In this document: in pieces, positions 1-11,930 of the stretch
Position numbering within the stretch: the stretch's first letter is position 1
Layout of the letters: each line of letters begins with the position of its first letter
Assembly: GCA_030533445.1 (NCBI GenBank)
Contig: CM060069.1
Coordinates: forward strand, 128,897-192,896
Source of the DNA: Cyprinodon diabolis
Taxonomy: Eukaryota > Chordata > Actinopteri > Cyprinodontiformes > Cyprinodontidae
Length of the DNA stretch: 64,000 nt
Direction of reading: 5' to 3'
Position numbers and translations under genes: made by a program
Notes under the pieces: model-generated
Told to the model about the DNA's origin: nothing
The model's database searches: none
The model's input: the letters and a program-made list of their open reading frames with translations, nothing else

Positions 1-1951
1 ACCCCTCAGCCAATCAGGAGAGGAGGAACTTTACACCTCAGCCAATCAAGAGAGGAGGAAGTTTAACCCTCAGCCAATGAGGAGAGGAAGAACTTTAACC
101 CTCAGCCAATGAGGAGAGGAGGAAGTTTAACCTTCAGCCAATGAGGAGAGGAGTAACTTTAATCTTCAGCCAATCAAGAGAGGAGGAACTTTACCCCTCA
201 GCCAATCAAGAGAGGAGGAACTTTAACCATCAGCCATTAAAGAGAGGAGGAACTTTAACCATCAGCCAATCAAGAAGGGAGGAACTTTACCCCTCAGCCA
301 ATCAAGAGCGGAGGAATTGTACCCCTCAGCCAATCAAGAGAGGAGGAACTTTACCCCTCGGCCAATCAAGAGAGGAGGAACTTTAACCCTCAGCCAATGA
401 GGAGAGGAGGAACTTTAACCCTCAGCCAATGAGGAGAGGAGTAACTTTAATCTTCAGCCAATCAAGAGAGGAGGAACTTTACGCCTCAGCCAATCAAGAG
501 AGGAGGAACTTTAACCATCAGCCAATCAAGAGAGGAGGAACTTTAATCTTCAGCTAATCAAGAGAGGAGGAACTTTACCCCTCAGCCAATCAATAGAAGA
601 GGAATTTTACCCCTCAGCCAATCAAGGGAGGAGGAACTTTACCCCCCAGCCAATCAAGAGAGGAGGAACTTTAACCCTCAGCCAATCAAGAGAGGAGGAA
701 CTTTAGCCTTCAGGAAATCAGGAGAGGAGGAACTTTACCCCTCAGCAAATCAAGAGAGGAGGAACTTTAACCCTCCGCCAATCATGAGAGGAGGAACTTT
801 AGCCTTCAGCCAATCAGGAGAGGAGTACTTTAACCCTCAGCCAATGAGGAGAGGAGGAACTTTAACCATCAGCCAATCAAGAGAGGAGGACCTTTACCCC
901 TCAGCCAATCAGGAGAGGAGGAACTTTAACCCTCAGCCAATGAGGAGAGGAGGAACTTTAACCCTCAGCAAATGAAGAGAGGAGTAACTTTAACCCTCAG
1001 CCAATGAGGAGAGGAGGAACTTTAACCCTCAGCCAATGAGGAGAGGAGTAACTTTAATCTTCAGCCAATTAAGAGAGGAGGAACTTTACCCCTCAGCCAA
1101 TCAAGAGAGGAGGAACTTTAACCATCAGCCAATCAAGAGAGGAGGAACTTTAATCTTCAGCCAATAAAGAGAGGAGGAACTTTACCCCTCAGCCAATCAA
1201 GAGAGGAGGAATTTTACCCCTCAGCCAATCAAGAGAGGAGGAACTTTACCCCTCTGCCAATCAAGAGAGGAGGAACTTTAACCATCAGCCAATTAAGAGA
1301 GGAGGAACTTTACCCCTCAGCCAATCAAGAGAGGAGGAATTATACCCCTCAGCCAATCAAGAGAGGAGGAACTTTACCCCTTAGCCAATCAAGAGAGGAG
1401 GAACTTTAACCCTCAGCCAATGAAGAGAGGAGTAATTTTAACCCTCAGCCAATGAGGAGAGGAGGAACTTTAACCCTCAGCCAATGAAGAGAGGAGTAAC
1501 TTTAACCCTCAGCCAATGATGAGAGGAGGAACATTAACCCTCACTCAATGAGGAGAGGAGGAACTTTAATCTTCAGCCAATCAAGGGAGGAGGAACTTTA
1601 CCCCTCAGCCAATCAAGAGAGGAGGAACTTTAACAATCAGCCAATCAAGAGAGGAGGAACTTTAATCTTCAGCCAATCAAGAGAGGAGGAACTTTACCCC
1701 TGAGCCAATCAAGAGAGGAGGAATTTTACCCTTCAGCCAATCAAGAGAGGAGGAACTTTAACCCTCAGCCAATGAGGAGGGGAGGAACTTTAACACTCTG
1801 CCAATGAAGAGAGGAGGAACTTTAGCCTTCAGCCAATCAGGAGAGGAGGAACTTTAACCATCAGCCAATCAAGAGAGGAGGAACTTTACCCCTCAGCCAA
1901 TCAGGAGAGGAGGAACTTAAGCCTTCAGCCAATCAAGAGAGGAGGACCTTT
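1..1951 (+). repeat. ~1.95-kb higher-order unit (61 monomers), A-B-C' type
   Basis: Base 1 aligns with base 1952, and the match continues to about 925/2844 except for one missing monomer in the second copy. The unit contains three recognisable landmarks: the CCATTAAAG monomer near 231 (segment A), the CAATCATGAG and GAGTACTTT monomers near 781-826 (segment B), and the CCAATAAAG monomer near 1163 (segment C'). Bases 926-1951 match 6682-7835 but lack four monomers (128 bp) near 1760. The unit holds one 31-bp monomer, in segment B. It is cut by the window edge, so its true left limit is unknown. Confidence 0.85.
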
Positions 1952-2399
1952 ACCCCTCAGCCAATCAGGAGAGGAGGAACTTTACACCTCAGCCAATCAA
2001 GAGAGGAGGAAGTTTAACCCTCAGCCAATGAGGAGAGGAAGAACTTTAACCCTCAGCCAATGAGGAGAGGAGGAAGTTTAACCTTCAGCCAATGAGGAGA
2101 GGAGTAACTTTAATCTTCAGCCAATCAAGAGAGGAGGAACTTTACCCCTCAGCCAATCAAGAGAGGAGGAACTTTAACCATCAGCCAATCAAGAAGGGAG
2201 GAACTTTACCCCTCAGCCAATCAAGAGAGGAGGAATTGTACCCCTCAGCCAATCAAAAGAGGAGGAACTTTACCCCTCGGCCAATCAAGAGAGGAGGAAC
2301 TTTAACCCTCAGCCAATGAGGAGAGGAGGAACTTTAACCCTCAGCCAATGAGGAGAGGAGTAACTTTAATCTTCAGCCAATCAAGAGAGGAGGAATTTT
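1952..2399 (+). repeat. Segment A copy lacking the CCATTAAAG monomer
   Basis: This is the start of a second copy of the unit beginning at base 1. Around 2171-2200 it goes straight from one ACCAT monomer to the CAAGAAGGG monomer, so exactly one 32-bp monomer (the CCATTAAAG one found at 231, 8071 and 11691) is missing. The remaining order of variants (GGAAGTTT, GGAATTGT, CTCGGCC) is the same. Its right end passes without break into a copy of the 3.1-kb unit. Confidence 0.8.
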
Positions 2400-5330
2400 A
2401 CGCCTCAGCCAATCAAGAGAGGAGGAACTTTAACCATCAGCCAATCAAGAGAGGAGGAACTTTAATCTTCAGCTAATCAAGAGAGGAGGAACTTTACCCC
2501 TCAGCCAATCAATAGAAGAGGAATTTTACCCCTCAGCCAATCAAGAGAGGAGGAACTTTACCCCCCAGCCAATCAAGAAAGGAGGAACTTTAACCCTCAG
2601 CCAATCAAGAGAGGAGGAACTTTAGCCTTCAGGAAATCAGGAGAGGAGGAACTTTACCCCTCAGCAAATCAAGAGAGGAGGAACTTTAACCCTCCGCCAA
2701 TGATGAGAGGAGGAACTTTAGCCTTCAGCCAATCAGGAGAGGAGTACTTTAACCCTCAGCCAATGAGGAGAGGAGGAACTTTAACCATCAGCCAATCAAG
2801 AGAGGAGGACCTTTACCCCTCAGCCAATCAGGAGAGGAGGAACTTAAGCATTCAGCCAATCAAGAGAGGAGGACCTTTACCCCTCAACCAACCAGGAGAG
2901 GAGGAACTTTAACCCTCAGCTAATGAGGAGAGGAGGAACTTTACCCCTCAGCCAATGAGGAGAGGAGGAACTTTAACCCTCAGCCAATGAAGAGGGGAGG
3001 AACTTTAACCCTCAGCCAATCAAGAGAGGAGGAACTTTAACCATCAGCCAATCAAGAGAGGAGGAACTTTACCCCTCAGCCAATCAAGAGAGGAGGAATT
3101 TTACCCCTCAGCCAATCAAGAGAGGAGGAACTTTAACCCTCAGCCAATGAAGGGAGGAGTAACTTTAACCCTCAGCCAATGAGGAGAGGAGGAACTTTAA
3201 CCCTCAGCCAATGAAGAGAGGAGTAACTTTAAACCTCAGCCAATGAGAATAGGAGGAACTTTAACCCTCAGCCAATGAGGAGAGGAGTAACTTTAATCTT
3301 CAGCCAATCAAGAGAGGAGGAACTTTACCCCTCAGCCATTCAAGAGAGGAAGAACTTTAACCATCAGCCAATCAAGAGAGGAGGAACTTTAACCTTCAGC
3401 CAATCGAGAGAGGAGGAACTTTAACCCTCAGCCAATCAAGAGAGGAGGAATTTTACCCCTAAGCCAATCAAGAGAGGAGGAACTTTACCCCTCAGCCAAT
3501 CAAGAGAGGAGGAATTTTACCCCTCAGCCAATCAAGAGAGGAGTAACTTTACCCCTCAGCCAATCAAGAGAGGAGGAACTTTAACCCTCAACCAATGAGG
3601 AGAGGAGGAACTTTAACCCTCAGCCAATGAAGAGAGGAGTAACTTTAACCCTCAGCCAATGAGGAGAGGAGTAACTTTAATCTTCAGCCAATCAAGAGAG
3701 GAGGAACTTTAATCTTCAGCCAATCAAGAGAGGAGGAACTTTAACCATCACCCAATCAAGAGAGGAGGAACTTTAACCATCAGCCAATCAAGAGAGGAGG
3801 AACTTTAATCTTCAGCCAATCAAGAGAGGAGGAATTTTACCCCTCAGCCAATCAAGAGAGGAGGAACTTTAACCATCAGCAAATCAAGAGAGGAGGAACT
3901 TTATCCCTCAGCCAAACAAGAGAGGAGGAACTTTAACCATCAGCCAATCAAGAGAGGAGGAACTTTAACCATCAGCCAATCAAGAGAGGAGGAACTTTAT
4001 CCCCCAGCCAATCAACAGAGGAGGGATTTTACCCCTCAGCCGATCAAGACAGGAGGAACTTTACCCCTCAGCCAATCAAGAGAGGAGGAACTTTAACCCT
4101 CAGCCATGAAGAGAGGAGTAACTTTAACCCTCAGCCAATGAGGAGAGGAGGAACTTTAACCCTCAGACAATGAAGAGAGGAGTAACTTTAACCCTCAGCC
4201 AATGAGGAGAGGAGGAACTTTAACCCTCAGCAAATGAAGAGAGGAGTAACTTTTACCCTCAGCCAATGAGGAGAGGAGGAACTTTAACCCTCAGCCAATG
4301 AGGAGAGGAGTAACTTTAATCTTCAGCCAATTAAGAGAGGAGGAACTTTACCCCTCAGCCAATCAAGAGAGGAGGAACTTTAACCATCAGCCAATCAAGA
4401 GAGGAGGAACTTTAATCTTCAGCCAATCAAGAGAGGAGGAACTTTACCCCTCAGCCAATCAAGAGAGGAGGAATTTTACCCCTCAGCCAATCAAGAGAGG
4501 AGGAACTTTACCCCTCTGCCAATCAAGAGAGGAGGAACTTTAACCATCAGCCAATCAAGAGAGGGGGAACTTTACCCCTCAGCCAATCAAGAGAGGATGA
4601 ATTTTACCCCTCAGCCAATCAAGAGAGGAGGAACTTTACCCCTTAGCCAATCAAGAGAGGAGGAACTTTAACCCTCAGCCAATGAAGAGAGGAGTAATTT
4701 TAACCCTCAGCCAATGAGGAGAGGAGGAACTTTAACCCTCAGCCAATGAAGAGAGGAGTAACTTTAACCCTCAGCCAATGAGGAGAGGAGGAACTATAAC
4801 CCTCAGCCAATGAGGAGAGGAGTAACTTTGATCTTCAGCCAATCAAGAGAGGAGGAACTTTAACCATCAGCCAATCAAGAGAGGAGGAACCTTAATCTTC
4901 AGCCAATCAAGAGAGGAGGAACTTTAATCTTCAGCCAATCAAGAGAGGAGAAATTTTACCCCTCAGCCAATCAAGAGAGGAGGAACTTTACCCCTCAGCC
5001 AATCAGAAGAGGAGGAACTTTAACCATCAGCCAATCAAGAGAGGAGGAACTTTAGCCTTCAGGAAATCAAGAGAGGAGGAACTTTAAACCTCAACCAATG
5101 AGGAGAGGAGGAACTTTAACCCTCAGCCAATGAGTAGAGGAGCAACTTTAATCTTCAGCCAATCAAGAGAGGAGGAACTTTAACCATCACCCAATCAAGA
5201 GAGGAGGAACTTTAACCATCAGCCAATCAAGAGAGAAGGAACTTTAATCTTCAGCCAATCAAGAGAGGAGGAACGTTACCCCTCAGCCAAACAAGAGAGG
5301 AGGAACTTTAATCATCAGCCAATCAAGACA
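2400..5330 (+). repeat. 3.1-kb higher-order repeat, isolated shortened copy
   Basis: Begins with the ACGCCTCAG monomer and aligns with 11931 onward at an offset of 9531 bp. Landmarks in order are the GGAACTTAAGC monomer near 2841, AATGAGAATAGG near 3245, GCCATTCAAG near 3336, AATCGAGAG near 3413, the 31-bp CCATGAAG monomer (ATG at 4106) and TTTGATCTT near 4828. Two monomers are missing near 3500 (the offset rises by 64 to 9595), and three more (96 bp) are missing at about 5324, where ACCAATCAA-type sequence jumps to CAAGACAGG. It is therefore a partial copy, separated from the three tandem copies further right. Confidence 0.82.
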
Positions 5331-5462
5331 GGAGGAACTTTACCCCTCAGCCAATCAAGAGAGGAGGAACTTTAACCCTCAGCCATGAAGAGAGGAGTAA
5401 CTTTAACCCTCAGCCAATGAGGAGAGGAGGAACTTTAACCCTCAGCCAATGAAGAGAGGAGT
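5331..5462 (+). repeat. Link segment with the CCATGAAG 31-bp monomer
   Basis: Runs from the CAAGACAGG monomer to the start of the 2.75-kb unit. It has the same order of variants as 21541-21680, including the 31-bp CCATGAAG monomer (ATG at 5385), 192 bp (six monomers) before the CCAATTAAG-containing segment C. This linkage recurs at every segment C copy in the window. Confidence 0.7.
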
Positions 5463-8213
5463 AACTTTAACCCTCAGCCAATGAGGAGAGGAGGAACTTT
5501 AACCCTCAGCAAATGAAGAGAGGAGTAACTTTAACCCTCAGCCAATGAGGAGAGGAGGAACTTTAACCCTCAGCCAATGAGGAGAGGAGTAACTTTAATC
5601 TTCAGCCAATTAAGAGAGGAGGAACTTTACCCCTCAGCCAATCAAGAGAGGAGGAACTTTAACCATCAGCCAATCAAGAGAGGAGGAACTTTAATCTTCA
5701 GCCAATCAAGAGAGGAGGAACTTTACCCCTCAGCCAATCAAGAGAGGAGGAATTTTACCCCTCAGCCAATCAAGAGAGGAGGAACTTTACCCCTCTGCCA
5801 ATCAAGAGAGGAGGAACTTTAACCATCAGCCAATCAAGAGAGGAGGAACTTTACCCCTCAGCCAATCAAGAGAGGAGGAATTTTACCCCTCAGCCAATCA
5901 AGAGAGGAGGAACTTTACCCCTTAGCCAATCAAGAGAGGAGGAACTTTAACCCTCAGCCAATGAAGAGAGGAGTAATTTTAATCCTCAGCCAATGAGGAG
6001 AGGAGGAACTTTACCCCTCAGCCAATCAAGAGAGGAGTAACTTTAACCCTCAGCCAATGAGGAGAGGAGGAACTATAACCCTCAGCCAATGAGGAGAGGA
6101 GTAACTTTGATCTTCAGCCAATCAAGAGAGGAGGAACTTTAACCATCAGCCAATCAAGAGAGGAGGAACTTTAATCTTCAGCCAATCAAGAGAGGAGGAA
6201 CTTTAATCTTCAGCCAATCAAGAGAGGAGGAACTTTACGCCTCAGCCAATCAAGAGAGGAGGAACTTTAACCATCAGCCAATCAAGAGAGGAGGAACTTT
6301 AATCTTCAGCTAATCAAGAGAGGAGGAACTTTACCCCTCAGCCAATCAATAGAAGAGGAATTTTACCCCTCAGCCAATCAAGGGAGGAGGAACTTTACCC
6401 CCCAGCCAATCAAGAGAGGAGGAACTTTAACCCTCAGCCAATCAAGAGAGGAGGAACTTTAGCCTTCAGGAAATCAGGAGAGGAGGAACTTTACCCCTCA
6501 GCAAATCAAGAGAGGAGGAACTTTAACCCTCCGCCAATCATGAGAGGAGGAACTTTAGCCTTCAGCCAATCAGGAGAGGAGTACTTTAACCCTCAGCCAA
6601 TGAGGAGAGGAGGAACTTTAACCATCAGCCAATCAAGAGAGGAGGACCTTTACCCCTCAGCCAATCAGGAGAGGAGGAACTTTAACCCTCAGCCAATGAG
6701 GAGAGGAGGAACTTTAACCCTCAGCAAATGAAGAGAGGAGTAACTTTAACCCTCAGCCAATGAGGAGAGGAGGAACTTTAACCCTCAGCCAATGAGGAGA
6801 GGAGTAACTTTAATCTTCAGCCAATTAAGAGAGGAGGAACTTTACCCCTCAGCCAATCAAGAGAGGAGGAACTTTAACCATCAGCCAATCAAGAGAGGAG
6901 GAACTTTAATCTTCAGCCAATAAAGAGAGGAGGAACTTTACCCCTCAGCCAATCAAGAGAGGAGGAATTTTACCCCTCAGCCAATCAAGAGAGGAGGAAC
7001 TTTACCCCTCTGCCAATCAAGAGAGGAGGAACTTTAACCATCAGCCAATTAAGAGAGGAGGAACTTTACCCCTCAGCCAATCAAGAGAGGAGGAATTATA
7101 CCCCTCAGCCAATCAAGAGAGGAGGAACTTTACCCCTTAGCCAATCAAGAGAGGAGGAACTTTAACCCTCAGCCAATGAAGAGAGGAGTAATTTTAACCC
7201 TCAGCCAATGAGGAGAGGAGGAACTTTAACCCTCAGCCAATGAAGAGAGGAGTAACTTTAACCCTCAGCCAATGATGAGAGGAGGAACATTAACCCTCAC
7301 TCAATGAGGAGAGGAGGAACTTTAATCTTCAGCCAATCAAGGGAGGAGGAACTTTACCCCTCAGCCAATCAAGAGAGGAGGAACTTTAACAATCAGCCAA
7401 TCAAGAGAGGAGGAACTTTAATCTTCAGCCAATCAAGAGAGGAGGAACTTTACCCCTGAGCCAATCAAGAGAGGAGGAATTTTACCCTTCAGCCAATCAA
7501 GAGAGGAGGAACTTTACCCCTCAGCCAATCAAGAGAGGAGGAACTTTAACCATCAGCCAATCAAGAGAGGAGGAACTTTAGCCTTCAGCAAATCAAGAGA
7601 GGAGGAACTTTAACCCTCAACCAATGAGGAGAGGAGGAACTTTAACCCTCAGCCAATGAGGAGGGGAGGAACTTTAACACTCTGCCAATGAAGAGAGGAG
7701 GAACTTTAGCCTTCAGCCAATCAGGAGAGGAGGAACTTTAACCATCAGCCAATCAAGAGAGGAGGAACTTTACCCCTCAGCCAATCAGGAGAGGAGGAAC
7801 TTAAGCCTTCAGCCAATCAAGAGAGGAGGAAATTTACCCCTCAGCCAATCAGGAGAGGAGGAACTTTACACCTCAGCCAATCAAGAGAGGAGGAAGTTTA
7901 ACCCTCAGCCAATGAGGAGAGGAAGAACTTTAACCCTCAGCCAATGAGGAGAGGAGGAAGTTTAACCTTCAGCCAATGAGGAGAGGAGTAACTTTAATCT
8001 TCAGCCAATCAAGAGAGGAGGAACTTTACCCCTCAGCCAATCAAGAGAGGAGGAACTTTAACCATCAGCCATTAAAGAGAGGAGGAACTTTAACCATCAG
8101 CCAATCAAGAAGGGAGGAACTTTACCCCTCAGCCAATCAAGAGAGGAGGAATTGTACCCCTCAGCCAATCAAAAGAGGAGGAACTTTACCCCTCGGCCAA
8201 TCAAGAGAGGAGG
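5463..8213 (+). repeat. 2.75-kb higher-order repeat, copy 1 (86 monomers)
   Basis: Aligns with 8214-10739 at a constant offset of 2751 bp (86 monomers, one of them 31 bp). Contents in order: segment C (CCAATTAAG then four ordinary CCAATCAAG monomers, 5577-5822), the TTTGATCTT monomer near 6108, segment B (6540-6731), segment C' with CCAATAAAG at 6919, the ACATTAACCCTCACTCAATG pair near 7285, CTCTGCCAATGAAG near 7680, and the left part of segment A from 7836. The start is placed where G32T changes to the common G32 allele between the copies. Confidence 0.85.
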
Positions 8214-10739
8214 AACTTTAACCCTCAGCCAATGAGGAGAGGAGGAACTTTAACCCTCAGCAAATGAAGAGAGGAGTAACTTTAACCCTCAGCCAATGAG
8301 GAGAGGAGGAACTTTAACCCTCAGCCAATGAGGAGAGGAGTAACTTTAATCTTCAGCCAATTAAGAGAGGAGGAACTTTACCCCTCAGCCAATCAAGAGA
8401 GGAGGAACTTTAACCATCAGCCAATCAAGAGAGGAGGAACTTTAATCTTCAGCCAATCAAGAGAGGAGGAACTTTACCCCTCAGCCAATCAAGAGAGGAG
8501 GAATTTTACCCCTCAGCCAATCAAGAGAGGAGGAACTTTACCCCTCTGCCAATCAAGAGAGGAGGAACTTTAACCATCAGCCAATCAAGAGAGGAGGAAC
8601 TTTACCCCTCAGCCAATCAAGAGAGGAGGAATTTTACCCCTCAGCCAATCAAGAGAGGAGGAACTTTACCCCTTAGCCAATCAAGAGAGGAGGAACTTTA
8701 ACCCTCAGCCAATGAAGAGAGGAGTAATTTTAACCCTCAGCCAATGAGGAGAGGAGGAACTTTAACCCTCAGCCAATGAAGAGAGGAGTAACTTTAACCC
8801 TCAGCCAATGAGGAGAGGAGGAACTATAACCCTCAGCCAATGAGGAGAGGAGTAACTTTGATCTTCAGCCAATCAAGAGAGGAGGAACTTTAACCATCAG
8901 CCAATCAAGAGAGGAGGAACTTTAATCTTCAGCCAATCAAGAGAGGAGGAACTTTAATCTTCAGCCAATCAAGAGAGGAGGAACTTTACGCCTCAGCCAA
9001 TCAAGAGAGGAGGAACTTTAACCATCAGCCAATCAAGAGAGGAGGAACTTTAATCTTCAGCTAATCAAGAGAGGAGGAACTTTACCCCTCAGCCAATCAA
9101 TAGAAGAGGAATTTTACCCCTCAGCCAATCAAGGGAGGAGGAACTTTACCCCCCAGCCAATCAAGAGAGGAGGAACTTTAACCCTCAGCCAATCAAGAGA
9201 GGAGGAACTTTAGCCTTCAGGAAATCAGGAGAGGAGGAACTTTACCCCTCAGCAAATCAAGAGAGGAGGAACTTTAACCCTCCGCCAATCATGAGAGGAG
9301 GAACTTTAGCCTTCAGCCAATCAGGAGAGGAGTACTTTAACCCTCAGCCAATGAGGAGAGGAGGAACTTTAACCATCAGCCAATCAAGAGAGGAGGACCT
9401 TTACCCCTCAGCCAATCAGGAGAGGAGGAACTTTAACCCTCAGCCAATGAGGAGAGGAGGAACTTTAACCCTCAGCAAATGAAGAGAGGAGTAACTTTAA
9501 CCCTAAGCCAATGAGGAGAGGAGGAACTTTAACCCTCAGCCAATGAGGAGAGGAGTAACTTTAATCTTCAGCCAATTAAGAGAGGAGGAACTTTACCCCT
9601 CAGCCAATCAAGAGAGGAGGAACTTTAACCATCAGCCAATCAAGAGAGGAGGAACTTTAATCTTCAGCCAATAAAGAGAGGAGGAACTTTACCCCTCAGC
9701 CAATCAAGAGAGGAGGAATTTTACCCCTCAGCCAATCAAGAGAGGAGGAACTTTACCCCTCTGCCAATCAAGAGAGGAGGAACTTTAACCATCAGCCAAT
9801 TAAGAGAGGAGGAACTTTACCCCTCAGCCAATCAAGAGAGGAGGAATTATACCCCTCAGCCAATCAAGAGAGGAGGAACTTTACCCCTTAGCCAATCAAG
9901 AGAGGAGGAACTTTAACCCTCAGCCAATGAAGAGAGGAGTAATTTTAACCCTCAGCCAATGAGGAGAGGAGGAACTTTAACCCTCAGCCAATGAAGAGAG
10001 GAGTAACTTTAACCCTCAGCCAATGATGAGAGGAGGAACATTAACCCTCACTCAATGAGGAGAGGAGGAACTTTAATCTTCAGCCAATCAAGGGAGGAGG
10101 AACTTTACCCCTCAGCCAATCAAGAGAGGAGGAACTTTAACAATCAGCCAATCAAGAGAGGAGGAACTTTAATCTTCAGCCAATCAAGAGAGGAGGAACT
10201 TTACCCCTGAGCCAATCAAGAGAGGAGGAATTTTACCCTTCAGCCAATCAAGAGAGGAGGAACTTTACCCCTCAGCCAATCAAGAGAGGAGGAACTTTAA
10301 CCATCAGCCAATCAAGAGAGGAGGAACTTTAGCCTTCAGCAAATCAAGAGAGGAGGAACTTTAACCCTCAACCAATGAGGAGAGGAGGAACTTTAACCCT
10401 CAGCCAATGAGGAGGGGAGGAACTTTAACACTCTGCCAATGAAGAGAGGAGGAACTTTAGCCTTCAGCCAATCAGGAGAGGAGGAACTTTAACCATCAGC
10501 CAATCAAGAGAGGAGGAACTTTACCCCTCAGCCAATCAGGAGAGGAGGAACTTAAGCCTTCAGCCAATCAAGAGAGGAGGACCTTTACCCCTCAGCCAAT
10601 CAGGAGAGGAGGAACTTTACACCTCAGCCAATCAAGAGAGGAGGAAGTTTAACCCTCAGCCAATGAGGAGAGGAAGAACTTTAACCCTCAGCCAATGAGG
10701 AGAGGAGGAAGTTTAACCTTCAGCCAATGAGGAGAGGAG
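8214..10739 (+). repeat. 2.75-kb higher-order repeat, copy 2 (truncated at right)
   Basis: A second tandem copy of the unit above, in the same order and phase: segment C at 8328, segment B at 9291, CCAATAAAG at 9670. The match to copy 1 stops at 10740, where copy 1 has GGAGTAAC and this copy has GGAGGAAC and then changes to a fragment of the 3.1-kb unit. Single-base differences from copy 1 include AACCCTAAGCC here near 9500 against CTCAGCC there, so the copies are very similar but not identical. Confidence 0.85.
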
Positions 10740-11527
10740 GAACTTTAACCCTCAGCCAATGAAGAGAGGAGTAACTTTAAACCTCAGCCAATGAGAATAG
10801 GAGGAACTTTAACCCTCAGCCAATGAGGAGAGGAGTAACTTTAATCTTCAGCCAATCAAGAGAGGAGGAACTTTACCCCTCAGCCATTCAAGAGAGGAAG
10901 AACTTTAACCATCAGCCAATCAAGAGAGGAGGAACTTTAACCTTCAGCCAATCGAGAGAGGAGGAACTTTAACCCTCAGCCAATCAAGAGAGGAGGAATT
11001 TTACCCCTAAGCCAATCAAGAGAGGAGGAACTTTACCCCTCAGCCAATCAAGAGAGGAGGAACTTTAACCATCAGCCAATCAAGAGAGGAGGAACTTTAC
11101 CCCTCAGCCAATCAAGAGAGGAGGAATTTTACCCCTCAGCCAATCAAGAGAGGAGTAACTTTACCCCTCAGCCAATCAAGAGAGGAGGAACTTTAACCCT
11201 CAACCAATGAGGAGAGGAGGAACTTTAACCCTCAGCCAATGAAGAGAGGAGTAACTTTAACCCTCAGCCAATGAGGAGAGGAGTAACTTTAATCTTCAGC
11301 CAATCAAGAGAGGAGGAACTTTAATCTTCAGCCAATCAAGAGAGGAGGAACTTTAACCATCACCCAATCAAGAGAGGAGGAACTTTAACCATCAGCCAAT
11401 CAAGAGAGGAGGAACTTTAATCTTCAGCCAATCAAGAGAGGAGGAATTTTACCCCTCAGCCAATCAAGAGAGGAGGAACTTTAACCATCAGCAAATCAAG
11501 AGAGGAGGAACTTTATCCCTCAGCCAA
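10740..11527 (+). repeat. Fragment of the 3.1-kb unit (mosaic junction piece)
   Basis: Bases 10741-11527 match 12724-13510 at a constant offset of 1983 bp. Markers in order are AATGAGAATAGG, GCCATTCAAG, AATCGAGAG, TAAGCC and CATCACCC. Both ends are junctions inside a monomer: on the left a 2.75-kb copy is left, and on the right (TATCCCTCAGCCAA followed by TGAGG instead of ACAAG) segment A begins. The fragment looks like the product of an in-register exchange between different units. Confidence 0.8.
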
Positions 11528-11930
11528 TGAGGAGAGGAAGAACTTTAACCCTCAGCCAATGAGGAGAGGAGGAAGTTTAACCTTCAGCCAATGAGGAGAG
11601 GAGTAACTTTAATCTTCAGCCAATCAAGAGAGGAGGAATTTTACCCCTCAGCCAATCAAGAGAGGAGGAACTTTAACCATCAGCCATTAAAGAGAGGAGG
11701 AACTTTAACCATCAGCCAATCAAGAAGGGAGGAACTTTACCCCTCAGCCAATCAAGAGAGGAGGAATTGTACCCCTCAGCCAATCAAAAGAGGAGGAACT
11801 TTACCCCTCGGCCAATCAAGAGAGGAGGAACTTTAACCCTCAGCCAATGAGGAGAGGAGGAACTTTAACCCTCAGCCAATGAGGAGAGGAGTAACTTTAA
11901 TCTTCAGCCAATCAAGAGAGGAGGAACTTT
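11528..11930 (+). repeat. Segment A copy preceding the 3.1-kb tandem block
   Basis: Same order of variants as 2029-2399 plus the CCATTAAAG monomer that is missing there. It carries GGAATTTT where most A copies have GGAACTTT (near 11636). It leads into the first of three tandem 3.1-kb copies, as the A segment at 1952 leads into the isolated copy. Confidence 0.8.

Noticed and set aside
141..386. Open frames of 63-81 codons with repeated peptides (here and at about 40 other places) that look like a small repeat-protein family
   Set aside because: A 32-bp repeat shifts frame each monomer, so any stop-free stretch gives a 32-residue periodic peptide. The frames end wherever TTTAA or AATGA variants fall in phase, their ATGs are part of the monomer, and the opposite strand is full of stops. 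The same frames recur only because the higher-order units recur. No domain, codon bias or start signal supports translation.
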